Source: Rotaria sp. Silwood1
Taxonomy: Eukaryota; Rotifera; Eurotatoria; Philodinida; Philodinidae
Direction: 5' to 3'
Length of the DNA stretch: 64,000 nt
NCBI GenBank assembly: GCA_905250075.1
Contig: CAJNOP010000020.1
Span: 1,668,862-1,732,861 of the forward strand
A model generated the notes under the pieces. It was not told the DNA's origin. It saw only the letters and a list, made by a program, of their open reading frames with translations, and did not search any database. This document shows positions 12,171 through 24,819 of the stretch, piece by piece. Position 1 is the first letter of the stretch. Each line of letters begins with the position of its first letter. The position numbers and the translations under genes are program-made.

Positions 12171-15100
12171 ATGAAAAACATATTTCAGAACCAGTAAATT
12201 GAATATAAAACAAATTTCTATCTTAGTATTTGTTTCATCATAGTTCATCCCGATGGAAACTATTGACATTGATTTTGGCCATTTTTCTTGTCATGTTTGT
12301 CATTACAACCATTGTTTTGGCCGTTTTATATGGTATCGAACGAAACCAAGCAAATAATCAACAAGTAGCTGGTAAAACAAAATTCAAAAATATATCATTT
12401 GACTTTATCTTCAAATAAGAATCTTTTCAGCTCAAAACAATGATTTATGTCTCACTCCATCTTGCATCAAAGCGGGTGAGAAGTTCTTCTTTTTCAATAG
12501 AATCAAAAAAATGACAAAACTCTTATTTATTTTAAGCCAATTCTCTGCTTCAAAGTATTGATGAAACAGTTAATCCTTGTGACAATTTTTATCAATTTGC
12601 TTGTGGCACATGGATAAATAATTCTCGAATACCAGATGATGGTCAGTTATGTTATTCTCTTCATCCTTTAAGTTGTTTGCAAAATAGGAAAACAAACAAT
12701 TTTTAGCTTTCGTATTAATCAATAGAATTATGAGAAAATATCGGCAAATAAAAAAAATTGATTATTTTCAGCATTTTTTTAAATGGAGTTCGAATTCGAA
12801 GAAATAAAAAACGTTTTCGATTCATCTTAACTGTTTATGTTGATTTTAAATGGTGGTTCTTCAAGATTTTTGGAACTGTTTTCTCGGTCATAGAGGTACA
12901 CACCCTACACACCCTTTCTAAGAGTGAGAAAACTAATTTCAAAAAATTTAAAGAACTTACTATGGATTCAAATTTCTCAACTCTGAAAACCTACTCTTGA
13001 CTTTGAAAAAATATTTTTTCTAATGTTACTTATTAGACGAAAACAATAAAGCTCATAAGATTTCTGTGATCCGTCATCTAACAATGTAACGGTAATTTTT
13101 CTTAGCCTAGAATGAAATTGTTTTAGTTTATCCTTCATAAAATTTGAGTTCAATGCTGAAATAAGTCTTTAAAGTTTTCATTCAATTCTTGCTGATCAAA
13201 GTTCGAAAGTTAAACACGGTTAAATCAAAAAAGCATTTGAACCGAATTCGATTTTTCAACAAGGCTTGAAAACTTCAATTGAGTCAAAAGATTGAACAGA
13301 AAAATTCGTTTTGCTTGAAATAGAATTAATATTATTCTTTGTGGGACATATGTTGACAAAAATTGAATTGATTTTCATTAATTGTAGACTCGGTAATAAG
13401 TGCTTTATCAGGAGCCAATAAGCAATTGAACGATCTTCTCATGGGTAAGATCGGTAGTAAATCTATTTATTTGTTGAATGAATTATTTTTGAACAGACTT
13501 TCTCTCATTATCATCAACAAACGAAACCAATGAACTCAATTCAATAATTAATGCTCGTCGTCTATACAAGTCATGCGTCAATCAAGAAACGATTGAAGCA
13601 GATAGTGTTGATTTTTTACTTTCATTGATCAATAATGAATTTGGTGGGTGGCCAATCTTACAAGGACCAATATGGAATAATTCAACATTTAATCTTTCGA
13701 ATTTATTACTTAAACTGGCTGAATACAATCTAAATTCAATCTATGTGGTCATGACGACAGTTGATGATAAAAATTCATCAATGCATGTTATTGGAGTAAG
13801 TCAATAGATGAAAACTATTCTTGTTAATTGTTATTGATAAAAAAAAAAGGTTGGTCAAGGTACTCTTGGTCTTGGTCAACGTCAACTTTACGAAAGTGAA
13901 AGTGCTTTGACGAACAGTTATCGACAATGGATACAAGATTTGGCTTTAATATTGACCAATGTGACATCAATGATTGACAATGATGTCACTTCAATATTTG
14001 AATTTGAAAAAAAAATCGCGGAGGTTATTGCTCGTTGTCAATTAATTTTCTGTTTCATTTCCTTTTTTTTATCTATTCAGTACTCTTCGACAACAGCCGA
14101 ACAAATTGCTCATCAGAAAGATAATATTCGAACAACTGTAAAGAATCTTTCAAACATCATTAATAGCAGTGTCAGTCACTGATTATTGTCATTGATTTGT
14201 ATTTGTCAAGATATTTCTGTTTAGATTGATTTTAGCAATTATATTCGTCGTGTCTATGAGTTGGTCAATGTTACTTTGAATGACACAGATCTTGTCATCG
14301 TGGGTGAAATTGAATATTTAAGGAATGTGTCGAAATTGATCACTCAATATTCTTCACGAACTGTACAAAATTACTTTATTTGGAGTTTTATGATGAAAAT
14401 AATTGACTATATGCCAAAACGATATCGAGCGACAAAACAACAATTTACTCAAATATTGGAAGGCGCTGTTGCTGAAGTACCACGATCTCTGACTTGTAGT
14501 TCAAATGTTAATTCTCTAATGGGTTTTGCTTTATCCAGACTCTATGTTCCTAAATACTTTGATGAAAAAGCTCGTAATGAGGTAAATAAATGAATCAATT
14601 AGATTTATCTCTTCGATTCATTGCTTTATAGTCATTGATTATGGTTGAAAATATTCGAAATACATTTATCGAAATGATCAATCAGTCAACTTGGATGGAT
14701 TCGATTTCCAAAAACAAAGCTATTGAAAAGGTAATATGGATTATTACCATTGAAATGTCTTATTTTAAGATATAGGCTCGAGCGATTCTCGAGAATATTG
14801 GTTATCCGGACTATGTGTCCAGTGAGAATATCACTAAACTCGAAAATGAGTATGTTGATGTGAGTAATCAAAGAATTGATATCGTCATTAAGTCATTAAT
14901 TGTTTTCTTTTTTCCTATTCCAGTACAAATTCAACTCATCTTATATTAGAAATGGTTTGACTATTGCGAAATTAACAGCACGAAGTAATTTTCGTCTCGT
15001 TCGTCAATTTGTCGATCGTCAAGTATGGGTTATGCCACCTACTAGACTCGAAGCTGCTTATAACCCATTTTATAACTCGATCTGTAAGAGTCTTTTTGCT

Positions 15101-16004
15101 GATGAAAGTAGATTTTTCTTTTCGGTTTTAATCAGTGGTTCCAGCTGCAATTCTTCAAGCGCCCACTTTTGATAAAGATTTACCTAAGTGAGTTCATCTT
15201 CTCCTTTCTTTTCCAGAAATGAATCAATTTTTTTTCATTGAAGATATCTCAATTATGGCGGTAAGCATTAGTTCATTTTGATACGAAATAAACAAAGATG
15301 TTTTTTTTCTACAGGTATCGGAACTATAATTGGACATGAAATAACGCATGGTTTCGATACGATTGGTCGACAATTTGATCGAAATGGAAACCAAGTATCT
15401 TGGTGGACAAATCAAACAATCGCTGCTTTTGATAAACAAAACGAATGTTTTATTCAACAATACAGTAATTACACAGTACTCAGTCTGAATCGCCAGGTTT
15501 TTCTTTCTTGTTCTATCTGACTTCATTCAAAGAATTGATTTTTGTTAAGGTCGATGGTGCCTTAACAATTAGTGAAAATCTCGCTGACAATGGTGGACTA
15601 AAAGAAGCTTTTTTTGTAATCATTTTTCATTATTTAATTGACATTACAACATTGATATTTACTAGGCATATCGAAAGTGGGCTCAAGAGAATCCAAATGC
15701 TGATAAGAAACTACCAGGTCTAAACAAATATTCAAGAGAACAACTGTTATTCATAAACTATGGACAAATATGGTGTGCAAAAATAAGAGATTCATTTATG
15801 AGCAATTTTATTTTGGCTGATGTTCATTCTCCTCCTCAGTTTAGGTAATTTTTTATTGTTCTTATTTTGAAATATTGACAAAAAAAACTTATCAAATCTT
15901 TCAGAGTTATTGGTTCAACATCAAATTTTGTTGAATTCGATCGTGCATTCGGTTGTAAACCAGGTCAATTAAATAGTCGAGTGAACAAATGTATTCTTTG
16001 GTAA
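12171..16004 (+). CDS. M13 family zinc metallopeptidase (neprilysin/ECE-like), type II membrane protein
   Basis: Eighteen exons summing to 739 codons: 12171..12193, 12244..12371, 12431..12475, 12537..12641, 13388..13444, 13497..13795, 13850..14023, 14081..14170, 14225..14581, 14632..14730, 14776..14859, 14924..15083, 15136..15187, 15244..15260, 15315..15496, 15550..15615, 15666..15844, 15905..16004. The 738-aa product has a normal length for M13. It has a short cytosolic N-terminus, one membrane anchor (about residues 14-38), the cysteine-rich start ([22 protein letters not shown]), the zinc site HEITH (H571, E572, H575), SENLADNGG (E633, D637), DVHSPPQFR, and a C-terminal CILW. Family members cleave small extracellular peptides. 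The usual NA(F/Y)Y substrate-binding motif reads EAAY here (530-533). The start was chosen because ATG 12171 plus a 50-nt intron joins the membrane anchor in frame; an in-frame stop lies just before 12227 otherwise. Confidence 0.93.
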
Positions 16005-17427
16005 AATTCATTGTACTTCTCTTTCAAAATATTTATTTATTAATCGAATCAATCGAATATCAATTTTAATATTAACTAGAGATAATATCTACACATTCTA
16101 GAATCGATTGATCTTTTTTTCCCATGTGGGTCATCATCTGGAAAAACTTTTGTTAAACAATGTTTTCAATCAGTGCTCAAGTATAGAAAAAGATATCCAC
16201 GGTTTGGAAAAATAATAAGTCTACGGTGATGATCATCTAAGAGTTCTTCTCATTTCTTTTCAAAGGAATCTATTTAGAAAATTCTTACAGAAATCGAATG
16301 TGAAATAAGTGTTGGAAAGAACTCTTCAAACACACTAGACTCATTTTGCATTTGAACGATAAGCAATTGGCTTCGATTTTGATTGTTTATGTGTTACACC
16401 ACCGATGAATTGTGCACAATATTTGAAAATTGATTGAGTTGTTTTTTTTTGATTGAATTCATGTTCGAGAAAAATGTTCACTCACGAATGATTCAATGGA
16501 TCTATTTATGTGTGGGATATTCAGATAGCATATTATTTATGCGCGTATGAGACTTATATTTCAATATATTGGCATGTGCATTTATTTATGAGAAAAAGTT
16601 TTAGAGAAGAAAACTAACGATATCTCGTGAAAGTTAACGATTTTCTATTAAAATCTATGGATGGGAAGAGATCATGTTGTTTGCAATATTAGCTCAAACA
16701 AGAAGTCTCATAAATTGCTATTTTACTATCTCCGTAACAAAGTATTTACTGATGACAAAAGATTTCAAGGACATTATACAACTTCATATAGATTTCACTC
16801 TCTGACATTCAATATCAAAAAAGTGACTGCTTTGCAACTACAATTTCAACAGATTCTTCAAAAATCTTTATAGATCAGAAAACAGGATTCAGTGATATTC
16901 AATTTTCGACTACATCGAGCGTGGAATATTCGATAATTATCTGATAAAATCCTCAAATGATTCATAGTTCTAAATCGAAGTCAAACGAAACAGAGTCACA
17001 AATAAAAAATATGAGGATCTCCGACAATAGTGCACTAGATTAACTTGTAATTTTAGTACAGAAAATCAATATATTCAGCAACTTGTATTTCTATATTGTT
17101 CAAAATGATTTCTTCTTCCATCAACAGAAAAAAGAATTGTTTCAGGTACAACTCATTTCGTTGAATAAAAAAATATGATGAAGAAAAAGAAAGACTGACA
17201 TGCTTTTTCGAAAGAACTTCCAAAATGAAATCGTTGAGCATCGCCATCTTCAACAGTATTAATTTGGGTTTCTTCTGGACCTCAGATAGGTTGAACGTAT
17301 GGTTCTGACAGGACGATTACTCTTCAGAAAATATAGATGACAGCAAGTATAAAAATTTCTGCCTTGTATGTCACTTTTTATAATGCCTATGAATAAATAG
17401 AAAAACCTCGAGTCTACAGTTGTGGCC

Positions 17428-17469
17428 TTATTCTAAAATTCCACAAGATTCTTTGGAATTCTAGAATAA
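17428..17469. repeat. Hairpin, 16-bp arms, 10-nt loop
   Basis: Left arm TTATTCTAAAATTCCA (17428-17443) pairs with 17454-17469 with one mismatch. It is isolated and its function is unknown. Confidence 0.7.
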
Positions 17470-18980
17470 TTGTTTACTAAGTCTACACTGAAAACTCTAG
17501 CTTCATTAGTTTATTCTGATTTTATGTAAAAATTTTGCTAGAACATTTGAAATAATCCAACGTTTCAGAATAACCAGAACAATCAGATTTTTCAGAAATT
17601 TCGAAATATTACCCAGATACAACCGTACAAAGCCGCTAATGATACTGTAAAATGACCACGTTTCTAATATACATGGTGCTATACGTCAACGTTTACCATC
17701 GTAATATCAGTGGAAACAAACATATGCAACCGTTCTCAGAAAATCAAAAACATCCCAAGCTCATCATTATGACGACCATAAACGACCAGAAAAAACGTTA
17801 CATTATCTTTTTCAATTACGATCCAATTAACTACATTTAAAGTCATTTAGCTTTTAGGTTTCCCAACATAAAAACCTTGAAAGACCTTCAAAAGCTATTC
17901 CAAAAAAAAATTATCTTCTTGAAAAAATGGAATCTCTTTAAAATATTTAAAAACATATCGAAACGATTGTCGTAAGTAGCTCAGAATATATTTATTTTAA
18001 ACTCATCCTTGCCCTTAAGATAGCCTTAAGACCTCACCCACATCCTCGTCTCATACCGGCGGATTAAAGATGTCTCGTGAAAAGCTCTAAAAAAACTGTA
18101 TGAACGAATTTTTATTGCAAAAGAAAAAAAAGTCTTGCAAATATTTCTATTAGGCTAAATACCATGGAACAGCACATTGTCATGTAGCCTGTTCGTTTTT
18201 GGTATAGGAGACACCATCAGAACAAGTCAATAGGGATCTGTTATGACAGCTTTTGCAGAGCTTTGTACTGCGCATCTTTTACAAATAATTAAGATTATAT
18301 GATTTATTTATAGTGAGATATTTTCAAAATACCAAATGTTACTATCTCTATGCCGCACCCGATATAATTCATATAAGGCTGTCATATTAATGCGACAGAA
18401 AAGCAGATGGTAAAGTTTATCTGAATCATAATTATAACTCAAGAAAGAACTTCAATGTGTAAATAATGAAAAAAAAGCAAAAAGTAAAAATAAATTCTAT
18501 GAGCATGATATCGATGTGGACAAAAGTTACCGGTAGTGTCCTTGATGAAAAAACGGATTGAGTCATTCGAGCGCTGTTCTAGTACCCTGATAATAAAAGA
18601 TGCGTCAAATCAGAGATGCTAAGTCTGGACTACCTATGTATATGGCTCTTATATTGAGAATTATCTCATAGATACACATCTCATACCTGAAACTAGTCTG
18701 CGGACATCAGTCAATTTCAAAGTTCTTCGACAACTACCAAATTAAATAATGTGGGTATGGGTGTGAGTATGGGGTGTGGATGTTGATTAAGTGAGTATGA
18801 AGATCACCGTCTACACCTACTTCCGCATTTCACTCTCACCCACACTCTATTGAATCTCAGTTTGTCAAGTTTCCATCTACAATGAGTTTTTAAAAATGAC
18901 TTCTAGAAATAATTGTACTTTTACTTTTAAATCTTTCACAACTAAAAAGATTCTCCATCACTGTGACTATTAGACATCGA

Positions 18981-19004
18981 CGTGACCAATATATTTTGGT
19001 CACG
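18981..19004. repeat. Palindrome with perfect 9-bp arms
   Basis: CGTGACCAA, six AT bases, then TTGGTCACG. It is less AT-rich than its surroundings, with another GGTCACG directly after it. Confidence 0.7.
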
Positions 19005-19593
19005 GTCACGGTAGTCATGACAGTCTCTACTGAAACGGCTATTTTCCTTTTCTCAAAATAGAATACCCTTCTCTCCCCAATATGAGGTCCCGATATTAGA
19101 AGACTCCCTTGAAGAAAATATGTGCGAGACTTTATATAAGACCTCATTCAATTAATTAATTTTTCGAAAAATGAAAACTTCAATTACTATATAGATTTAT
19201 ACCATAATATGCGTAGTTTTCAGAATTTTGTGCTGAAAACCTTAAGTGAGTGTTTTCAACATTTTATCTAGGCTTTTAAAATCCTAAAAATTCCTTCTCA
19301 AAGCTCCAAAATCGCTTTGGCTTTCTGAACAACTTTTTTAGTTAAAAACTGTAAAAATAAAAGAGATACACTAGAAGACTACCTGGAAAACTTTTGCGGT
19401 TGGACACAATAGAAAACCTTGGATCTTCCTGTGCGGAGAGACAAGAGATAGTATAACAGATAAACGAACAAGATTATGTATGAAAAAAAATTGATCAATT
19501 TATGTTTTTGAGAAAAAATCTTAAAGTTCTTGAAATATTTTTGTCGAAAGCTTGCATGGGAATGAGCGAAATCAGAACAAATGGAGAAATGCA

Positions 19594-20006
19594 TAGATGG
19601 AACCGGTCAGTATATCGGTTTTACTGGTCTACTGGCAAAAACCGGCCCGACCGATAATAAACAGAATGCTGATGGTACGTCAGATTATCAGAGAAAATCT
19701 GACCTATCGACAAAATATCGATCTACAGAAAACAGGCTGAGGTTTAAAATGAAACCTTGTTTCATTGTGAACTCTCTTTTAGGCTACCTTTGTACCTTCA
19801 CGCATACTGGTATAATATTTCACCGTTGATAACAATAGTTTCATTGAGGAGCATTCTAGAAACTGTATGTTAAATCAATTTCTGTGTGATCAGTAGGATT
19901 AGCGTTAGTGCAAGTTGTTTTTTTATATGAATACCATCAGAGAGCAGGAAAGTGAAAAATATAGACCGGTATAAGTTGGTTTCGACCGGTACCGGTTCCA
20001 TCTCTA
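19594..20006. mobile_element. Candidate hAT-like MITE, about 413 bp, no coding capacity
   Basis: The ends are inverted: TAGATGGAACCGGT at 19594-19607 and ACCGGTTCCATCTCTA at 19991-20006, whose complement is TAGAGATGGAACCGGT. Subterminal CCGGT/ACCGG motifs recur on both sides. TAGAGATGG-type termini occur in hAT superfamily elements. No convincing 8-bp target-site duplication survives, so this would be an old or end-eroded copy. Confidence 0.5.
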
Positions 20007-23000
20007 CCATCAAAGATTGAAACAAAGGTGTCACAAGATCCACAAAGAAATCAGCCGTCTCGATCTTGACAAACTTTTCGCTACAAAGGTAGTCGAATGA
20101 ACATCTCTTTCTACTATTGCGAAATAGATTCCACAGATCACTTTCAACAAAAGATTCTCATTCTAATCAATATCCGAAAACGAGACGACAATCAGTTTGA
20201 AGCCTCATTGTTGCCTGACTGCTCTCAAAACAATAAATTGTGTTTTTGTCAGTCATTGACTATATTTCTCATCTTCCTCGGTTTCGTGTAGAGAGAGTAG
20301 AACTACGTAAAATACTTTGTTTTTCGAGGCGCTCTTATGGCCAGTCTGTAGACTGCAGTTATCAAAAATAGATGTACACAAGAAGGAGCGAGCGACCAGC
20401 TGTACCAGAGTCAGAATGCGGAAGAATAGCACATCGAATGAAAGTAACACTAATACCTACTGTGGATCGATTCATATGGCTTCATCGTTCTCTTCTGGTG
20501 TCTTCATCAGAGCACATGAATTGGTTTTTATTGTTGAACCTATCCTTCTCATACATTTGCCAGTCATACGAAGGAAGTATATTTCGGCTATAGATAGGTG
20601 AGAATTCATGCCTAGGTGTACATAATTGACTTCGATCAACATATTCACTTGATCATCCCCTAAAAATGTCAGACTGCCATCTAACTGAGCCATAGGTAGA
20701 AAATAAAAAAGTTTCATTCAAATTTATATTGATTCTCACTGTTCACTCGAGCTCCATATACTGACCTCTCCAGGGAAAACAGAATTCGAACAATAGAAAT
20801 TTCGACATCTGAATTTGAACAATGTTATCGATTTTCCACAATTGTCGAAATTCTTTAGGAATTACGACAAGATCAATTTTTGCACGTTATCTTATTGTCT
20901 ACATTCCATCAGAATTCAGACAATATGCAGAATAGTTAAAATTAGAAGAAATCAGTTGAATTACAACTCATAAAATACTAATTTCACGAATAACTGCTTT
21001 ATGCCTATTCTCTTACACTGTTGCAGTCTTTTTTCTTCTCTTTTATACATCTTTAAGCCACCTTGCGTTATAGCCTACTTCGTCCGAATTCCTTTCACTA
21101 TCTGTGATCGATGGTGTGATACATTTCTTTTTCACTGTTTATTTCACAAAGATCATCATATATCTACTTCTATTCTCTCTCTTTCTTTTTGGTCGAATTC
21201 CTACTAGTTTTTCATCGACTGTTTGATGGTGAATGTGTAAGTGTATAGGTGCAGGTGTGACTGCGGCTGCAGCTAAGACTGTGGCTGTAGGATTGAATGT
21301 GGATCTTTTCTTCTATGACACTCACCGTCACACCGACATCCACACCCCACACCCATCCTGATTCAAGGATAGTGTGGTTATCATTTGAAGACGAGAATTT
21401 CATGTTTAATCATCCAAACAATTATTCATTTGTTCTAGAAAATACCGATATTGGAAGTTACGCACTACATTTTTCAGTCGAGCGAAACTTTAATGTCATC
21501 TAGTTTCATTAAGTTAACTAGGTTATGATTATTAGTTCTTCAACGTATTCTTCAATAAACAGAGAATCTAAGAAAGGATGCCCGAGGTGGTTGCAAGCAA
21601 AGTTAACTCTAAGAAAATTTTTCTTATATCAAAATTATTACAACTTATCAAAAATGTTACTATTCAGAGAATTGTCTGTGTCGAACTAAGAGCTGGTTCA
21701 AAATAACAAGTTTTTACAGAAAAATATTTTACTATGTAGAAAAGAATTCATCTTATTATAGTTTGAAAGATAATACATTTTTAATCATTAAGTGTCTAGA
21801 GTTGAATAATGCTGAATGATAATATCTTTTGTGAAGTGAGAGTTTTTAATTAATTTTCTGACATATTAAATTCGCTGTTGACATATTGAAGTTTTGAGAA
21901 ATCGAAAAGTTGAACGTTCTTCATATTTCTTTACACTAGAAAAATAAGGAAATACATGTAGATAGTTTGTCAATTTCATAAAATGTTTGTTGTTGATTTT
22001 TAAGAGCATCATCAAAGGAAACTCTTGTCTCGCGTTTAAATGTTTGTGTAATTCATGGATTTTTATTTAAATCTACTAAACAATACTATTGAACAATCCC
22101 TAGATTCTTCGACATCGTATGTACAGAAGTCAAATCACCGTAACGATATGATTAGATTTATCAAGAAATGTTTTGCTGAAACAAAATATACTTTTTGTAT
22201 TGATTAAAAAATAAAGATGTTTTCTCTCTTACAGGACAACTTGTCAATTTAATTTATAAGCATCATATCAAGCAAGCCTTAAGAAAGCCAATTACTTACA
22301 TACTTCAACGCAATGTATGTTTTCGATATTCTATCATAATATATTTATTCTTTAACTTGGAAAAAAAAGAACACTCATGTATGATTACATTAAAGTAAAT
22401 ATATAATTTCGAAATATTAATACAAAATACAAAGTTATCTTCATTTTGACAGGAAGTTTTGAATTGTTTAATATTTCTCAAAAAAGCCTTCAATCATTTG
22501 TCTAATTGACAGAATTTACAGTACATTTGGCGATACGTTTTACACATAGATGATGATAATTATCAACAAACAAACTATCTTAGATGTCTTCAATAGATTG
22601 ACATTTCAGAGCAATTTTTTGCGTCATCTATATAGATGGTGTCAGATTACATTTTAATTTTGTAAAATGATTCATTGGTTTTTGGACCAAATCCAAAATA
22701 TATGATGAAATAGTTTATAAAAAAAATGAATGGATGAAAATTTTTTTTTCATATTTTACCTCTGATATCTCTATTCATTAGTTTATCTTAAGAACGAATC
22801 CTAATGCCATCTAGGACGTCACTTTGACAAGTTTCTTTTTATTCACCCAATATCTCTAGAAATTTGACACGAAGATATTTCGTTACATATAATGATTGGT
22901 AACAAAAATTTTATTTTATTATTATATAGAAATACTACTTGGAATATCGAATATAATATATCGTACAAATAGAATAAAACACAAAAATTCTATTAGAAAA

Positions 23001-23084
23001 TCAAAAATAAAACCAAGTAAGTTTTTTATTTATTTTTATAATAAACTTTATCCTATTATTATCTGTAGTACAATTATTCTTCGA

Positions 23085-24819
23085 ATGGCTGTTGTTATAG
23101 ATGTTCCTAGTGAATCGCTCAATAGTGAAAATAAGACTAGTAAAAATTCACGAATAGCACAATTATCCATAAATAAGAAATCACATATCCGTGAGCATCC
23201 AATTATGAAAGAAGTGATTTTTTTCTTAAGTTTTTTTATTTCTATAATTTATAAAATTATTTTTTTTCAGTTTGTTACAAGTGGTTTAAGTGTTTCTGTA
23301 GCAAATGTTGTTACATTACCCAGTAAGATAATTTTTTTTCTTCTATTAGACAAATTTATTATCATTTATCATCGTATAGTTGATGTATTAAAAGTACGTC
23401 TTCAATTAGCTAATGCAGCCATGACAACATCAAAATCATCTATGAAAGCAGGTCTTATAGAAACAACAAGATTAATTTATCGTAAAGAGGGTATTCGTGC
23501 ATTTTATTCGGGTCTTATGCCAGCCATTGTTCGTGGACTTTTTTATGGTGGTGTACGACTTGGTATATTGATATAATTTATAGAAAAAAAAGAAAGGAAA
23601 TGCTTCATAAAAATTTTACTTTATTTTTTTCTTGTTTAAGGTGCTTATGGTCCAATAAAAAATATGTTAAAACATCTTGTTACAGATGATAAACAAGCAT
23701 CTATAAAATTTCTTCGTGATATATCCGCTGCTTGTTTATCAGGTTCAACAGCTGCTATTGTATCGAATCCAGTTGATTTATGTAAAACAAAATTACAAAC
23801 AAAAAATTCCAAATATACATCATCTTTTCATGTAATTAGAGATGTTATTCAACAATATGGAATTAAAGGTTTATGGGTTGGAACTGTACCAGCAGCATTT
23901 CGAACAGGTAAAATAAATAGCTTTTGTTTGTTTTTTTTTACAAATGTTAAATATTCAAATATTCTTATTCTAGCTGCTTTAACAGCTACACAATGTGTAA
24001 CTTATGATCATGCTAAACGTTTTTGGATACAAATAACAGGTTGGGGTGAAGGTATTAAATTACATTTAGGTGCTTCATTGATAACTGGGTTAGTTAATAA
24101 TGAGATGTCTTTTTATTAATAATGATACATATCATTGAAATAATAGACTTATTACAACAACAGTTACAGCACCACTTGATACAATTAAGACAAATATGTA
24201 TGCAGCTGGTAGTTATGGTGTTACTGAACTTACGAATAAAATTGTTAATAAAGAAGGTTTTCGAGGATTATTACGTGGTTGGACAGCAGCATATGTACGT
24301 CTTGGTAAGTCATAAAAAGAAAAGAAAAGAAAATATAAAATGATTTATAATTTGATTATTTATTCCTACTACAACTATAAAACATAGAATCAATTTGTTT
24401 TTTATTGATCAGATATTAAGTTTTCAATGACATTTATATTTTTCTTTGATCAACACATTTGAAAAATCATACACATCAATAAAATTTTTTAAAAAATGGG
24501 GTATTCATAATCTATTAAATAGTTTGTGTAGGAGATAAGCTACACATTTGGGTTTTTCCATAGATAGGTGCATAAAATAGTAAACATGAAAAAAACAAAA
24601 ACTACATTGACATCAAGGCCATAGATGCAAAAAAATATTGTGTCCTATTTGACTTTTTATGGTTATAATATGTGAAACTATTCTAGTATTTTGCTTTCAA
24701 TATATCGTTAGTTTTCAATTTGAAAACACTATATTTATTTATTCTTAGGACCTCAAACAGTCGTCATATTTCTTGTCATGGAAAGATTACGTCAATTCTC
24801 TGGTCTGTCTGCACTATAA
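23085..24819 (+). CDS. Mitochondrial carrier (SLC25 family; UCP/dicarboxylate-carrier-like)
   Basis: Seven exons, 975 nt: 23085..23213, 23271..23322, 23380..23562, 23641..23907, 23974..24088, 24147..24304, 24749..24819, giving 324 aa. The three SLC25 repeats are present, each with a PxDxxKxx signature: P60-I-D-V-L-K65-V-R, P164-V-D-L-C-K169, P258-L-D-T-I-K263. The expected RxG motifs follow (GGVRLG in repeat 1, YVRLG before PQTVVIF in repeat 3). Six membrane helices are expected in the inner mitochondrial membrane. The third-repeat ending (RLGPQTVVIFLVMERLR) resembles uncoupling-protein and dicarboxylate carriers, but I cannot name the substrate. ATG 23085 is preceded by a likely acceptor (CTGTAG, 23067-23068), indicating either a 5' UTR intron (GTAAGT near 23017) or trans-splicing. 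The last intron (444 nt) is longer than the others. Confidence 0.93.

Larger units (their letters stand above)
16005..23084. other. Gene-poor region, 7.1 kb, with hairpins and a MITE candidate
   Basis: I recognise no protein-coding gene between the M13 peptidase and the mitochondrial carrier. Open frames in 16661-22493 translate to low-complexity or unremarkable sequence on both strands. The stretch holds a 16-bp-arm hairpin (17428-17469), a 9-bp-arm palindrome (18981-19004), a hAT-like MITE candidate (19594-20006), and two strand-asymmetric GT-rich/CA-rich tracts (about 18745-18850 and 21225-21360). The last ~100 bp before 23085 probably include the carrier's 5' UTR. Confidence 0.5.

Noticed and set aside
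12230..12418. Open frame beginning at TTG 12230 as the start of the M13 peptidase
   Set aside because: There is no ATG before the membrane anchor. The 23-nt exon at 12171 with a 50-nt intron gives a proper Met start in phase.
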